Shown one piece after another: positions 53,659-62,217 of a stretch of 64,000 nt of DNA. The translations under genes were made by a program, and so were the position numbers. The notes beneath the pieces are model-generated. The model did no database searches. It was not told where the DNA came from and was given only the letters and a program-made list of their open reading frames with translations. The DNA is from PKWO01 sp036561005 (GTDB lineage Bacteria; Pseudomonadota; Gammaproteobacteria; Burkholderiales; Burkholderiaceae_D), in contig DATBQE010000217.1 of NCBI GenBank assembly GCA_036561005.1, positions 4,047-68,046 on the forward strand, in the 5' to 3' direction. Within the stretch, counting starts at the first letter, position 1, and every line of letters starts with the position of its first letter.

Positions 53659-54383
53659 ACCGCGACGAGTGGCAGACCCGTGTCGATCTTGCGGCCTGCT
53701 ACCGGCTGTGCGCCATCGCGGGTTGGGACGACACAATCTACACCCACATCTCGGCCACCGTACCCGGCGAGCCGGGGCATTTCCTGATCAATCCATTCGG
53801 CCTGCGTTTCAATGAAATCAATGCCTCGAACCTGGTCAAGATCGACATGCAGGGCCATAGCGTCGGCCACTCGCAATACAAGGTCAACGTCAGCGGCTTT
53901 GCCATCCACGCGGCCGTGCATGGCGCGCGTGCCGACGCGCAGTGCGTGATGCACCTGCATAATGTGCACGGCATTGCGGTCGGCATGCAGGAATTGGGAT
54001 TGCTGCCGGTGTCACAGCATGCACTCAGGTTTTATGGGCAAATCGGCTATCATGATTACGAAGGGCTGGCGCTCTCGCCGTCCGAACAGACGCGCCTGAT
54101 CGCGGCGTTGGGCAACCAACCTGCGCTGATGCTGCGCAATCACGGCACCCTGGTGTGCGGGCGCACGATTGCAGAAGCCTTTGTGCTGATGGACACCTTG
54201 GACAAGGCTTGCCAAATCCAGCTGCAGGCGCAGGCAGGCGGCGGAAAATTGTTTGCGCCAGACCCGGCCGTCTGTGCGCAGACGCATGAAAATCTGTTAG
54301 GCGACGGCACCCCGGAAGGCGAACTGGAATGGCCGGCGCTGCTGCGCAAGCTCGATGCGCATGATGCCACCTACCGCTTTTAA
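53655..54383 (+). CDS. Class II aldolase/adducin-family protein lacking the catalytic Glu
   Basis: 242 residues of the class II aldolase/adducin fold. The zinc His pair is H100-x-H102 (MHLHNVHG), the third zinc His lies in LRNHGTLVCG, and the acidic residue of true aldolases in the SEW(R)xH motif is replaced (SGFAIHAAVH, Gly at the Glu position). It is therefore probably not a classical fuculose or ribulose phosphate aldolase. It begins with GTG 53655, overlapping the guaD stop, so it is translationally coupled to guanine deaminase. Involvement in purine ring breakdown is inferred from context only. Related proteins occur in many Burkholderiales without an assigned reaction. Confidence 0.85.
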   Translation: MNRDEWQTRVDLAACYRLCAIAGWDDTIYTHISATVPGEPGHFLINPFGLRFNEINASNLVKIDMQGHSVGHSQYKVNVSGFAIHAAVHGARADAQCVMHLHNVHGIAVGMQELGLLPVSQHALRFYGQIGYHDYEGLALSPSEQTRLIAALGNQPALMLRNHGTLVCGRTIAEAFVLMDTLDKACQIQLQAQAGGGKLFAPDPAVCAQTHENLLGDGTPEGELEWPALLRKLDAHDATYRF

Positions 54384-54408
54384 TTACGAATCGACAAGGG
54401 AACAAAGC

Positions 54409-54603
54409 ATGCCGACAATCAATGTGCAAATGTTTGAAGGGCGCACTACCGATCAAAAACGCGCCTTCATCAAAGCCTTGACCGAAGCCGCCTGCACCAC
54501 CCTCGGATGCAGCGCGGGGTCGGTCGACATTATCATCAGCGAAGTGAAGCAGGAAAACTGGGCGACGGCGGGAAAGCTGTGGTCAGATCCGCGCGAGGCC
54601 TAG
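54409..54603 (+). CDS. 4-oxalocrotonate tautomerase-family protein
   Basis: 64 residues including Met; Pro follows Met (MPTINVQMFEGR), so after Met removal Pro1 can act as the catalytic base. Arg11 is conserved, but the position of Arg39 in true 4-OT is Asp here and position 50 is Trp rather than Phe, so the substrate is likely different. It sits at the end of the xdh-guaD-aldolase group, with AAGGGAAC before the ATG. It probably works on an enol or keto intermediate of a ring-opening or aldol step; this is inference. Its stop TAG lies inside a CTAG target duplication of a MITE-like element; the same stop would have existed before insertion, so the gene is not truncated by it. Confidence 0.85.
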   Translation: MPTINVQMFEGRTTDQKRAFIKALTEAACTTLGCSAGSVDIIISEVKQENWATAGKLWSDPREA

Positions 54604-54768
54604 GAGTCTGCGCGGCAGAACGAGTCGAAGCGAAACGGGTGGGAAAAGGGCACAATTTGGCCTCGCTTTTGAGGACTGTAGCCGTAGCTACAGCCGGAAA
54701 AACGGGGGCGAAGTGGGACTTTTCTCCATCCATTGCAGCCGACTCGCTTCTGCCTCGCAGACTCCTAG
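54600..54768. mobile_element. MITE-like palindromic element with CTAG target duplication
   Basis: A 161-bp element (54604-54764) starts GAGTCTG and ends CAGACTC, flanked by direct CTAG copies (54600-54603 and 54765-54768). The terminal inverted repeats are about 26 bp with one mismatch and one indel; the inner arms also pair loosely and the centre forms a CTGTAGC/GCTACAG stem-loop. No coding capacity. CTAG duplication fits the YTAR targets of IS5-group transposases, so a non-autonomous IS5-like derivative is inferred. Confidence 0.7.
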
Positions 54769-54817
54769 GTACAATTCGTGCAGGGAGGGACAGCGCAGCG
54801 CTTCCCGCTCTACTGAC

Positions 54818-55024
54818 CTAGTAATGCGGTGGTCGTTCATCCTCAATGCGGCGCTGCCCGTCCGCCTCGGCGGAATCCGGCACACGCCGCAGTAAGGCCG
54901 TGTACAGTGCCTCCAGGCGCTCGATTTTCTTTTGCTGTTCATATACGACCTGGTTCAGGGTCTCCAGCATGTCTTCCGAGCGCGAGAGCTTGATCTCGAT
55001 ATCGACCAATCGTTCTTCATCCAT
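54818..55024 (-). CDS. slyX: SlyX family protein
   Basis: 68 residues. The whole protein is a heptad-like coiled coil (DEERLVDIEIKLSRSEDMLE, then LNQVVYEQQKKIERLE), the known form of SlyX, a small protein of unclear function often linked to slyD in enterobacteria by name only. The ATG is preceded by GGGGGAG at 6-7 bases, which decides it over an upstream TTG two codons earlier. It lies downstream of the ABC permease gene by 69 bases on the same strand. Confidence 0.85.
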   Translation of the reverse strand: MDEERLVDIEIKLSRSEDMLETLNQVVYEQQKKIERLEALYTALLRRVPDSAEADGQRRIEDERPPHY

Positions 55025-55093
55025 GTTCAACTCCCCCGCTTATAGTCAGGCCCGCATTGTAGAACGAAATGCACCCCTGCTCTCGTGGATTGC

Positions 55094-56014
55094 TCATGCA
55101 TCCGGATGATAACTGCGGCCGAGCGATACCGGCTGGTTGAGCAGGATGGTCTTGGGGTCGCGGCAGATCAGCACCAGCACAACGATGGTGGCGATGTAGG
55201 GCAGCATGGACAACACCTCGGACGGCAGGCCGAGGCCGAAGCCCTGGGCATACAGTTGCAACACCGTGACGCCGCCGAACAGGTAAGCGCCGCAGACGAC
55301 GCGCAGAGGTTTCCAGGTGCCGAACACCACCAGCGCCAGCGCAATCCAGCCCTTGCCCGCCGTCATGCCCTCGACCCACATCGGCGTTTGCACGAGCGAC
55401 AGGTAGGCGCCGGCTATACCCGACATTGCGCCGCCGAAAAGCACAGCCAGGTAGCGCACGCGGATCACCGGGTGGCCGATGGCATGGGCGACATCGGGCG
55501 ATTCGCCGATTGCGCGCATCTTGAGGCCAGCACGGCTCTTGCTCAAAAACCAGCTGACGGCGAACAACAGCACCAGCGAGAGATACACCATGGCGTCGTA
55601 ATGAAACAGCAGGCCGCCCACGACAGGCAAGTCCGTGAGCAGCGGAATGTCGACGCCTTGCAATCCCGTGATCGGCGTACCGGCCAGATCGTGCCCGACA
55701 AAAGCGGACAGGCCGATGCCGAACAGCGTGAGCGCCAGGCCTGTTGCCACCTGATTGGTCTGCAGGCTCAACGTCAGGAAGGCGAACACCAGCGACAATG
55801 CTGCGCCGGCTGTCGCTGCCGCAATGAAGCCAAGCGTGGCGCTGCCGCTCACCAGTGCGGCAGCAAAGCCGGCCACGGCGCCGACCAGCATCATGCCTTC
55901 GATGCCGAGATTGAGTACGCCGGATTTTTCCACCACGGTTTCGCCAAGCGCGGCATAGATCAGCGGTGTAGCGGCGACCACGGTGCTTGCGACGATGGGA
56001 ACAAAGGCGCTCAT
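55094..56014 (-). CDS. Nucleoside/purine ABC transporter permease (YufQ/NupQ-like)
   Basis: 306 residues with about eight to nine membrane segments, in the branched-chain-amino-acid-type permease superfamily. It has the start VVAATPLIYAALGE and LNLGIEGMMLVGA, the mark of BMP-linked nucleoside permeases, and KSRAGLKMRAIGESPDVAHAIG in a cytoplasmic loop that would contact the ATPase. It overlaps the upstream permease gene by 4 bases. Together they form a heterodimeric channel across the inner membrane. The xdh-guaD cluster opposite suggests transport of xanthine, guanosine or a related compound, as an inference. Confidence 0.9.
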   Translation of the reverse strand: MSAFVPIVASTVVAATPLIYAALGETVVEKSGVLNLGIEGMMLVGAVAGFAAALVSGSATLGFIAAATAGAALSLVFAFLTLSLQTNQVATGLALTLFGIGLSAFVGHDLAGTPITGLQGVDIPLLTDLPVVGGLLFHYDAMVYLSLVLLFAVSWFLSKSRAGLKMRAIGESPDVAHAIGHPVIRVRYLAVLFGGAMSGIAGAYLSLVQTPMWVEGMTAGKGWIALALVVFGTWKPLRVVCGAYLFGGVTVLQLYAQGFGLGLPSEVLSMLPYIATIVVLVLICRDPKTILLNQPVSLGRSYHPDA

Positions 56015-57111
56015 GCGGCCTCCTTCGATGGCATTGTTGCAGCCGTTTTGTGCGGCGCACGCGTCGATTTCAGTCTGAAATTAATGAACAGGTCGGCCGC
56101 AAGCAGATAAAACAGAAGAAGACCCTGGAACAATCCGGTGATGGCGGAAGGCAGCGCCATCTGCATCTGCGCCGATTCGCCGCCCAGATACAACAGCGAC
56201 ATCAGCAGTGAACCCAGCACAATGCCTGCAGGATGCAGCCGTCCGATCCAGGCGACGATGATGGCGGCAAAGCCATAGCCGGGAGAAATCTGCGCCTGCA
56301 ATTGTCCGATTGGGCCCGCCACTTCGCACAGGCCCGCCATGCCCGCTGTTGCACCGCCGATCAACAGCGCAATCCAGACATTGCCGTTATTGGAAAACCC
56401 GGCATAGCTGGCCGCCGCAGGCGCCAGCCCTGCCACCTGCATGCGATAACCGGCGTAAGTCTTGCTGGAAAACAGCCACGACGCCAGTGCCAGAACCAGG
56501 CCGAGCACGAATGCCCAGGTGGTGCGCGTGCCGTCGATCAGGATGGGCACGAGATAGGCGTCGTTGAATGCGCGGCTTTGCGGAAAGTTGTAACCTTGCG
56601 GATCGCGCCACGGCCCATGCACAAGGTAGGATAGAGATAGCTGCGCAATATAGACCAGCATCAGCGAAACGAGGATCTCGCTGGTGTTGAAGCGGTTACG
56701 CAGGAAGGCCGGTATCGCGGCCCACACCATGCCGCCCAGGGCGCCGGCTGCCAGCATCAGCGGCAAACCCCAGCCATGCACATCGTCGCCCAGCCACAAG
56801 GCCACGCCGCCGCCGGCAATGGCACCCATCGTCAGTTGACCTTCGGCACCGATGTTCCACACATTGGCGCGAAAACCAAGCGCCAGGCCGAGCGCGCACA
56901 GCATCAGCGGCGTGGCCTTGAGCAGCAATTCGCCTAAGCCGTACATGGTTTCCAGTGGCTTGACGAAAAATACGAAAAATGCCTGCGCCGGGTCTTTGCC
57001 GAGCAAGCTGAAGAGCACGAAGCCGGTTGCCAGCATGGCTGCCGCCGCAATCAGCGGCGACGCAACTTTCATCACCGGCGAGGGCGCGGTGCGCCGTTCA
57101 AGCTTGAGCAA
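56011..57111 (-). CDS. Nucleoside/purine ABC transporter permease (YufP/NupP-like)
   Basis: 366 residues, about nine membrane segments. Typical features are the loop GLALGFRANVWNIGAEGQLTMG and GFAAIIVAWIGRLHP; it is the longer of the two permeases of the BMP-type system. Start at ATG 57111 (MLKLERRTAPSP) overlaps the ATPase gene end by 14 bases and its stop overlaps the next permease start by 4, so the three are translated as a set. No binding protein gene is present within the window. Confidence 0.9.
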   Translation of the reverse strand: MLKLERRTAPSPVMKVASPLIAAAAMLATGFVLFSLLGKDPAQAFFVFFVKPLETMYGLGELLLKATPLMLCALGLALGFRANVWNIGAEGQLTMGAIAGGGVALWLGDDVHGWGLPLMLAAGALGGMVWAAIPAFLRNRFNTSEILVSLMLVYIAQLSLSYLVHGPWRDPQGYNFPQSRAFNDAYLVPILIDGTRTTWAFVLGLVLALASWLFSSKTYAGYRMQVAGLAPAAASYAGFSNNGNVWIALLIGGATAGMAGLCEVAGPIGQLQAQISPGYGFAAIIVAWIGRLHPAGIVLGSLLMSLLYLGGESAQMQMALPSAITGLFQGLLLFYLLAADLFINFRLKSTRAPHKTAATMPSKEAA

Positions 57112-58678
57112 GGCGATCTCCCTCCAGGGTGTGCGCAGACGTCGGGATGCTCGCCGCGTCGAATTTGCCGCTCATCCAGTTCCCTATCTGTTCAATATTG
57201 GTGTCGGCGAGGCGCACCAGCGGGGAAAGGCGGCCTTGGGCCAGCACGCAGATACGGTCACTGATGGCGAACAGCTCGTCCAACTCTTCCGAGATCACCA
57301 GCACCGCGACACCCTTGGTGCGCAGATCGATCAGCGCCTGGTGGATCAGTTGGGCCGCACCGACGTCCACGCCCCAGGTCGGCTGCGCCACGATCATCAT
57401 TTTCGGCGCCAGCATGGTTTCGCGGCCGACGATGAATTTTTGCAGATTGCCGCCCGAGAGGCTCGACGCGATCGAATCGGCACCGCCGCATTTCACGCCG
57501 AAGCGCGCAATCACATCCAGGGCGAAACGTTGCACCACGCTCTTTTTAATGATGCCGCGGCTGACCATGCCCTTGCCTGCTCCGGTCAGCAGTGCATTGT
57601 GCGCCAGGCTCATGGCCGGCGCCGCGCCGCGCCCCAGACGCTCTTCCGGCACAAAGGTGAGGCCAATGCGGCGACGGCGCGCAGGGTTCAGGCGCCCGAC
57701 CGCCCGGCCCAGCAGGGTGATCATGCCGGGCTTGGTGCACAGGGATTCGCCCGACAGCGCCGCCAACAATTCTTTCTGTCCGTTGCCCGACACGCCGGCA
57801 ATGCCGACGATTTCGCCGCCGCGCACTTCCAGGTCAATCTCTTTCAGGCTGGTGCCGAATGGGTCGATGGTGGCTAGCGATAATTTATCGGTCGAAAGAC
57901 GCACTTCGGCACTCGGTTGCGGGTCGAGATGGCATTCGGCCAGGTCGCCGCCTATCATCATGCGCGCCAGGCTCTTGTTGCTTTCCTGCGACGGGATGGC
58001 GGCGCCGCTTACACGTCCGCCGCGCAACACGGTCGCACCGTCGCACAGGGCGCGAATCTCGTCGAGCTTGTGACTGATATAGAGGATGCTGCAACCCTCG
58101 CGCGCCAGTTGGCGCAGCGTCTCGAACAGAGTGAGCACGGCTTGCGGCGTCAATACCGAGGTCGGCTCGTCCATGATCAGCAGTTTGGGTTCCTGCAGCA
58201 GGCAGCGCACGATTTCCACGCGCTGGCGCTCGCCGACCGACATGCTGTGCACCAGGCGATGCGGCGCCACAGGCAAGCCGTATTTTTCCGACACGTCGGT
58301 GATGCGCGCCGCCAGTTGCGCGGGTGGCATCGGCGCATCCAGCGCCAATGCGATGTTTTCAGCCACGGTGAGCGTTTCGAACAGGGAAAAATGCTGGAAC
58401 ACCATGCCAATGCCCATGCGCCTTGCCTGCGCAGGATTGGCGATATTTACCGGCCTGCCTTCCCACACGATGCTGCCCTCGTCCGGGCGTGTGACACCGT
58501 AGACGATTTTCATCAGCGTGCTTTTGCCGGCGCCGTTCTCGCCGAGCAAGGCGTGGATTTCGCCGGGCATGACATCGAGGTCGATGCCGTCATTGGCTAC
58601 CACGGACGGGTAGCGTTTGGTGATGCCGCGCAATCGCAAGCGGGGTAGCGGGGATTCGGGTGTAATGTCCGGTGCCAT
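57098..58678 (-). CDS. Nucleoside/purine ABC transporter ATPase with two nucleotide domains
   Basis: 526 residues, RbsA/YufO type. The first domain is complete: Walker A GENGAGKST, signature MSVGERQRV, Walker B LLIMDEPTSVL. The second has a degenerate Walker A (GVSGNGQKE, no Lys-Ser/Thr), but a good signature LSGGNLQK and Walker B-like IVAQPTWGVD, as is normal in this family where the second site is a weak ATPase. It energises import of nucleosides or purines. It leads the minus-strand operon ATPase, permease, permease, then slyX. Start ATG 58678 has no clear ribosome binding site; promoter must lie in the region of the long palindrome to its right. Confidence 0.92.
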   Translation of the reverse strand: MAPDITPESPLPRLRLRGITKRYPSVVANDGIDLDVMPGEIHALLGENGAGKSTLMKIVYGVTRPDEGSIVWEGRPVNIANPAQARRMGIGMVFQHFSLFETLTVAENIALALDAPMPPAQLAARITDVSEKYGLPVAPHRLVHSMSVGERQRVEIVRCLLQEPKLLIMDEPTSVLTPQAVLTLFETLRQLAREGCSILYISHKLDEIRALCDGATVLRGGRVSGAAIPSQESNKSLARMMIGGDLAECHLDPQPSAEVRLSTDKLSLATIDPFGTSLKEIDLEVRGGEIVGIAGVSGNGQKELLAALSGESLCTKPGMITLLGRAVGRLNPARRRRIGLTFVPEERLGRGAAPAMSLAHNALLTGAGKGMVSRGIIKKSVVQRFALDVIARFGVKCGGADSIASSLSGGNLQKFIVGRETMLAPKMMIVAQPTWGVDVGAAQLIHQALIDLRTKGVAVLVISEELDELFAISDRICVLAQGRLSPLVRLADTNIEQIGNWMSGKFDAASIPTSAHTLEGDRLAQA

Positions 58679-59282
58679 GGTCGGGTTTGCGGTTTATCGA
58701 GTTCGTGTTGCTGTTGCGGCTGATCTTCGCCTGCCGGCCAAGTGGCCCAGGCGGCGTGCCACATGGAATGGCACAGGTTGTCACCGTATTTTAATTTTGT
58801 CGACAGTTATTTTCCAGCGTGGCGAATACCAGGATCAATATGCATGCAGTTTGTAACGTTCTGTCGTTCCCATGAGGGCGCAATCAGTAGTCACCGCGCA
58901 TGAAATGGCTTGGCTCCTCTCTGCCCCTGTGTCCCTGTAGGGAAGGAGTGCTCGCTTGCATGCGCGCACCGTTGCGGAGGCGGTCAGCATGCTGACCAAA
59001 TTCCCTCCTTAACCGCTTGCGGGAGAGAGGTGGGGCGGGCCGCGCAAGGCAGAGAGGGGTTTGAAGTTAAAACGAAACCGTGAGCCATCGTTTTAGGAAA
59101 GTTGATTTGCCATCTCTCAAAAACCCTCTCCCCTACCCCTCTCCCGCAAGTGGTGCAGGCAGGGTCTCGGTCGGCACGCCGACCGCTGCCGTAACGGCAC
59201 CCGCATGCATGCGGGTGCTCCCTCCCTTCAGGGATACAGGGGCAGAGGGGAAAGAAGTGCGACGAATTACGGTCCGTGCCAG
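58679..59282. other. Intergenic region dominated by a long palindrome
   Basis: About 600 bases between two minus-strand genes. The first 230 bases should hold the promoter of the transporter operon; I see no clear boxes. From about 58915 to 59250 the sequence is a long imperfect palindrome with nested hairpins. No convincing coding region. Confidence 0.55.
58915..59250. repeat. About 340-bp imperfect palindrome with nested hairpins
   Basis: The left arm (about 58915-59065) and the reverse complement of the right arm (about 59110-59250) align over their length, for example CTCTGCCCCTGTGTCCCTG against CTCTGCCCCTGTATCCCTG, and CTTGCGGGAGAGAGGTGGGG against CTTGCGGGAGAGGGGTAGGG. Smaller perfect palindromes lie within each arm: GGTCAGCATGCTGACC at 58982 and GCACCCGCATG/CATGCGGGTGC at about 59196-59217. 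This resembles a dispersed intergenic repeat or a structured RNA. Confidence 0.7.
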
Positions 59283-61805
59283 TTAAATCTTGGCCTTGAA
59301 TTGCAAGCCAAAACTGCGTGGCTGACCGACAGTGATGAAGTCGTTGCCGTAGAACGGAATATCGTTGTAGATGTTGCGTTGGTTGGTCAGATTGTAGATC
59401 GAGAAACGCAACTGATATTTCTTGTCGAAGTCATAGTACATCGATGCATTTGCGGTGTACTGCCAGGGAATAACCGGCGCCTTGAAGTATCCGCCTGCCG
59501 GTATTTCCTGGGCCGGCACTCCATTGGCCAGCGACGCGGCAACGTCGAGCTGCCCAGACTGGCTGGTCTCGATGGGCGAGATCACTTCCCAGTTGGTCTG
59601 GAAGCCGACGCCGTAATCGGTCTTGTAGTTGATCAGGAAGTTGAACAATTGCCGCGGCACGCCGGGGTCGTTGAAGTTCTGGTTCGGCTCAAACACGGCG
59701 AGCGCGCCGGCGCCATCCATGTTGACGCCTGGCTGAGCGGGGAAATTGTAGAAGGCAGCCGGTGTGTCGAGCTTGGTGCTGATGTAGGAGTAGCTCGCCG
59801 TGGCAAAGAAATTCGGGTTCGGCTGATAATTGAGTTCAGCTTCAAATCCGAGAATATGTGCCAGGCTCGATGTGGTTCCGCCAGGGCCGGTGGAGACCGC
59901 TCGTGATTGCTTGAACACATCCGCGCCGGCAAACAGGCTCTTGTGCATCAGGTCGAGCTTCACGCCGGCTTCCAGCAATTTCGTGTCTTGCCGCAGGATT
60001 GAACTCGCGTCTTGCGTATAGGTGCCTACCCCGCCATCCTGCGAATTGGGGTTGACGTACTGGGCAAAATTGGCGGTCAGGTAAGTCGATATCCATGGCA
60101 ATGGCTTGTAGACCGGGCTGAAGTTGGCGTTTTTCAACAGATAGGCGTTCGTCGAGAAACTCGCCGGGAGCGTTGCAGTCGGGTCGGAGATCGGGTCCGA
60201 TTCGTGCAGCTTCACGACATCGGCACGCAAGCCGTACAGGATGCTGAACTTGGGTGAAAATTCGATGCGATGCTCGAGGAATACCGCCGCATCGTACAGG
60301 TCCGAATCGATGGAGGAATTGGGAAAGTAAGGATCTCGCGCCGATACACCCCAGATCGGTAGTCCGAATGCCGCCGTATAGGGCACCGCTCCGCCCCCAG
60401 CTTGAGCAGAAGCGGGAAACGCCAGAGTGGTCGGATTCTGGCTCAAATCAAAGATGCTGACCGGCTCGTTGGCGAAATTCTGCACCTCGTTGGTGTGCGA
60501 CAGGCGGAAGGTGAAGCCGGCATCGATTTGCTGTTTCAGGTTCAGCCCATGACCATCGCTTTGATCGCCAAACGGGGTGTCAAATTTCAGTTTGAGATCG
60601 GTTTTGTTTTCAATCGTGTAGGTACCTTGCGCCGTGTCGGCAAAGTACATCTGGGTTTGATTGTAACGATTGATATAGTTGAAGAAGGTGTTATTCACCA
60701 GCGTTGCGTTCTGGTTGACGTCGTAAGTTTGAATCACCTGCAGGTTGTAACGAGTGGAACGCGCGCCCGTTCCCGGTGCGCCGTCGACGTTCGTGCGCCG
60801 GCTCAGTTGCACCGGGCTGCCCAACTGGATCATCGAGCCGAATCCGCTGATGTTGGCCGGACCGCCGATCACGCCGCCGGTCAGATAGCTGCCGTTGTCG
60901 ATCAGTTGCTGATTGACGCGATTGATACCGTCGTTTTCCGTATAGCGCCCGAGCGCAAGTTCGCTATTGACCTGAATCGTGTATTTGTCGGAGATATTGG
61001 CGATCACCGAGCCGTAAATCGCCTGTTCATGGAAATACTGGTAGTCGTAGTAGCTGTCGCTTTCTTCTCCGGCATAACTGATGCGGTAAGCCAGATTCGA
61101 TGAAGCGGGGCCGCCGAAGTCGAGACTTTGGCGGCGGTGCCCGGCGGTGTCGATGTCGACTGTCGCCGTCGCGGTAAAAGCGTTGAAGTTCGGCACCTTG
61201 GTGGAGATATTGATCGAGCCGCCTACACCGGCGCCCGGCCCGGCCTGCACACTGGCGGGACCTTTGACGATGTCCATCGTATCGATGCTGTTGAAGCTCA
61301 GTGGTGCGCCATAGCCGTTGCTGGAGAAACTGTCGCGCATGCCGTTGAAGAACACGTCGCCATATTGCCCGCGAATACGCGGAATATTCGGCAAGCCGAA
61401 CGAGGCGTCGGCATAGCTGCTCGACGTCAGGTAGGAGAATTGCTGTGGGTCCTGCACGTTCAATGCGTCCAACTGGGTACGCGACAGGATGGTGTTGCTG
61501 CGCGGCGTATCCATCACACCGAGATCGAGGCCGTAGGCGGAAGACGAATCGACAGTTGTCGGAAGAATCAATTGGCCGCGGCGAATGCCGTTGATGACGA
61601 TGGTATCCGTTTGCTGCGTGCTGCGCGCGGCGGCGGAAGACGAGGCTTTGGCCGCGTCGCCCGCCGCGTCGGAGGTTGCGGCATCCTTGACGGCACCGTC
61701 GGTCACCTGCGCCAACGCGGCGCCGACCGGCAACATGGCGCCCAACGCCAACACGACATGATGCGCGCGCGCAATGCGGGCACGACGCTTCGCTCTTTTA
61801 TCCAT
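59283..61805 (-). CDS. TonB-dependent outer membrane receptor
   Basis: 840 residues. A Sec signal of about 33 residues ends near GAALA. After it come an Ala/Ser-rich spacer, a TonB-box-like DTIVINGI (about 67-74), the plug domain (SRTQLDALNVQDPQQFSYL, IRGQYGDVFFNGM, IDTMDIVKGPASVQAGPGAGVGGSIN) and a 22-strand barrel ending in Phe-containing GLQFKAKI. The plug resembles iron-siderophore receptors, but the final residue is Ile rather than the usual Phe. The ATG giving MDKRAKR is preceded by AAGGGG. It lies between the purine transporter operon and a GntR regulator on the same strand; a purine-related or siderophore substrate is undecided. Confidence 0.9.
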   Translation of the reverse strand: MDKRAKRRARIARAHHVVLALGAMLPVGAALAQVTDGAVKDAATSDAAGDAAKASSSAAARSTQQTDTIVINGIRRGQLILPTTVDSSSAYGLDLGVMDTPRSNTILSRTQLDALNVQDPQQFSYLTSSSYADASFGLPNIPRIRGQYGDVFFNGMRDSFSSNGYGAPLSFNSIDTMDIVKGPASVQAGPGAGVGGSINISTKVPNFNAFTATATVDIDTAGHRRQSLDFGGPASSNLAYRISYAGEESDSYYDYQYFHEQAIYGSVIANISDKYTIQVNSELALGRYTENDGINRVNQQLIDNGSYLTGGVIGGPANISGFGSMIQLGSPVQLSRRTNVDGAPGTGARSTRYNLQVIQTYDVNQNATLVNNTFFNYINRYNQTQMYFADTAQGTYTIENKTDLKLKFDTPFGDQSDGHGLNLKQQIDAGFTFRLSHTNEVQNFANEPVSIFDLSQNPTTLAFPASAQAGGGAVPYTAAFGLPIWGVSARDPYFPNSSIDSDLYDAAVFLEHRIEFSPKFSILYGLRADVVKLHESDPISDPTATLPASFSTNAYLLKNANFSPVYKPLPWISTYLTANFAQYVNPNSQDGGVGTYTQDASSILRQDTKLLEAGVKLDLMHKSLFAGADVFKQSRAVSTGPGGTTSSLAHILGFEAELNYQPNPNFFATASYSYISTKLDTPAAFYNFPAQPGVNMDGAGALAVFEPNQNFNDPGVPRQLFNFLINYKTDYGVGFQTNWEVISPIETSQSGQLDVAASLANGVPAQEIPAGGYFKAPVIPWQYTANASMYYDFDKKYQLRFSIYNLTNQRNIYNDIPFYGNDFITVGQPRSFGLQFKAKI

Positions 61806-61975
61806 TCTTTTCCCCTTCAATTGTCGATTTGTGAACCCGCATCGATCGTTTTGCCCTGGGGGAGATCGATTACGGTGTTCCCTTGGATGCGAATAACAAG
61901 GCAATGCATTGCAAGGACCGTGCCGGGCAGACCGGCTGTGTCAACCAAAGATGGGGAAATAATATGTTTTTATAA

Positions 61976-61988
61976 AGTGTATACAATT
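61976..61988. promoter_or_regulatory. Candidate GntR-type operator TGTATACA
   Basis: TGTATACA is a perfect 8-bp palindrome about 170 bases upstream of the TonB receptor ATG, similar to FCD-family operators (T-GT-AC-A core). Whether the adjacent GntR protein binds here is inferred. Confidence 0.45.
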
Positions 61989-62175
61989 TTCAGGAGTGGT
62001 TTCGCTGCCAGAACGGCACGATTAACAGGAGTCAGGGACCGTCGGATATCCCCTGCAACGCGGGACATTGCTAGGAGAATGCGCCAACAATTGGTGCGTC
62101 GCTGCCATAATGTGGGGATTGGCGAACCGGGCAGCACCGTCCTTGTGCGCCTGCCCATCGGGCCTTGTGCATGCT

Positions 62176-62189
62176 GTTTGTATGCAATT
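62176..62189 (+). promoter_or_regulatory. Candidate operator GTTTGTATGCAATT (copy 1)
   Basis: Identical, in opposite orientation, to the site at 63283-63296. Both lie outside genes on either side of the gntR gene. Confidence 0.4.
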
Positions 62190-62217
62190 TCGCGGCGTCT
62201 TGGCCGGCAGCCGCGTG

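Larger units (their letters stand above)
61806..62217. other. Intergenic region between gntR and the TonB receptor gene
   Basis: About 410 bases upstream of the receptor gene. It holds GTGTATACAATT near 61978 and GTTTGTATGCAATT at 62176-62189, which share the half-site ATACAA; a second exact copy of the latter appears inverted at 63283-63296 upstream of the DUF3574 gene. These look like candidate GntR/FCD operators. The -10-like TATAAA is near 61972. Confidence 0.5.
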
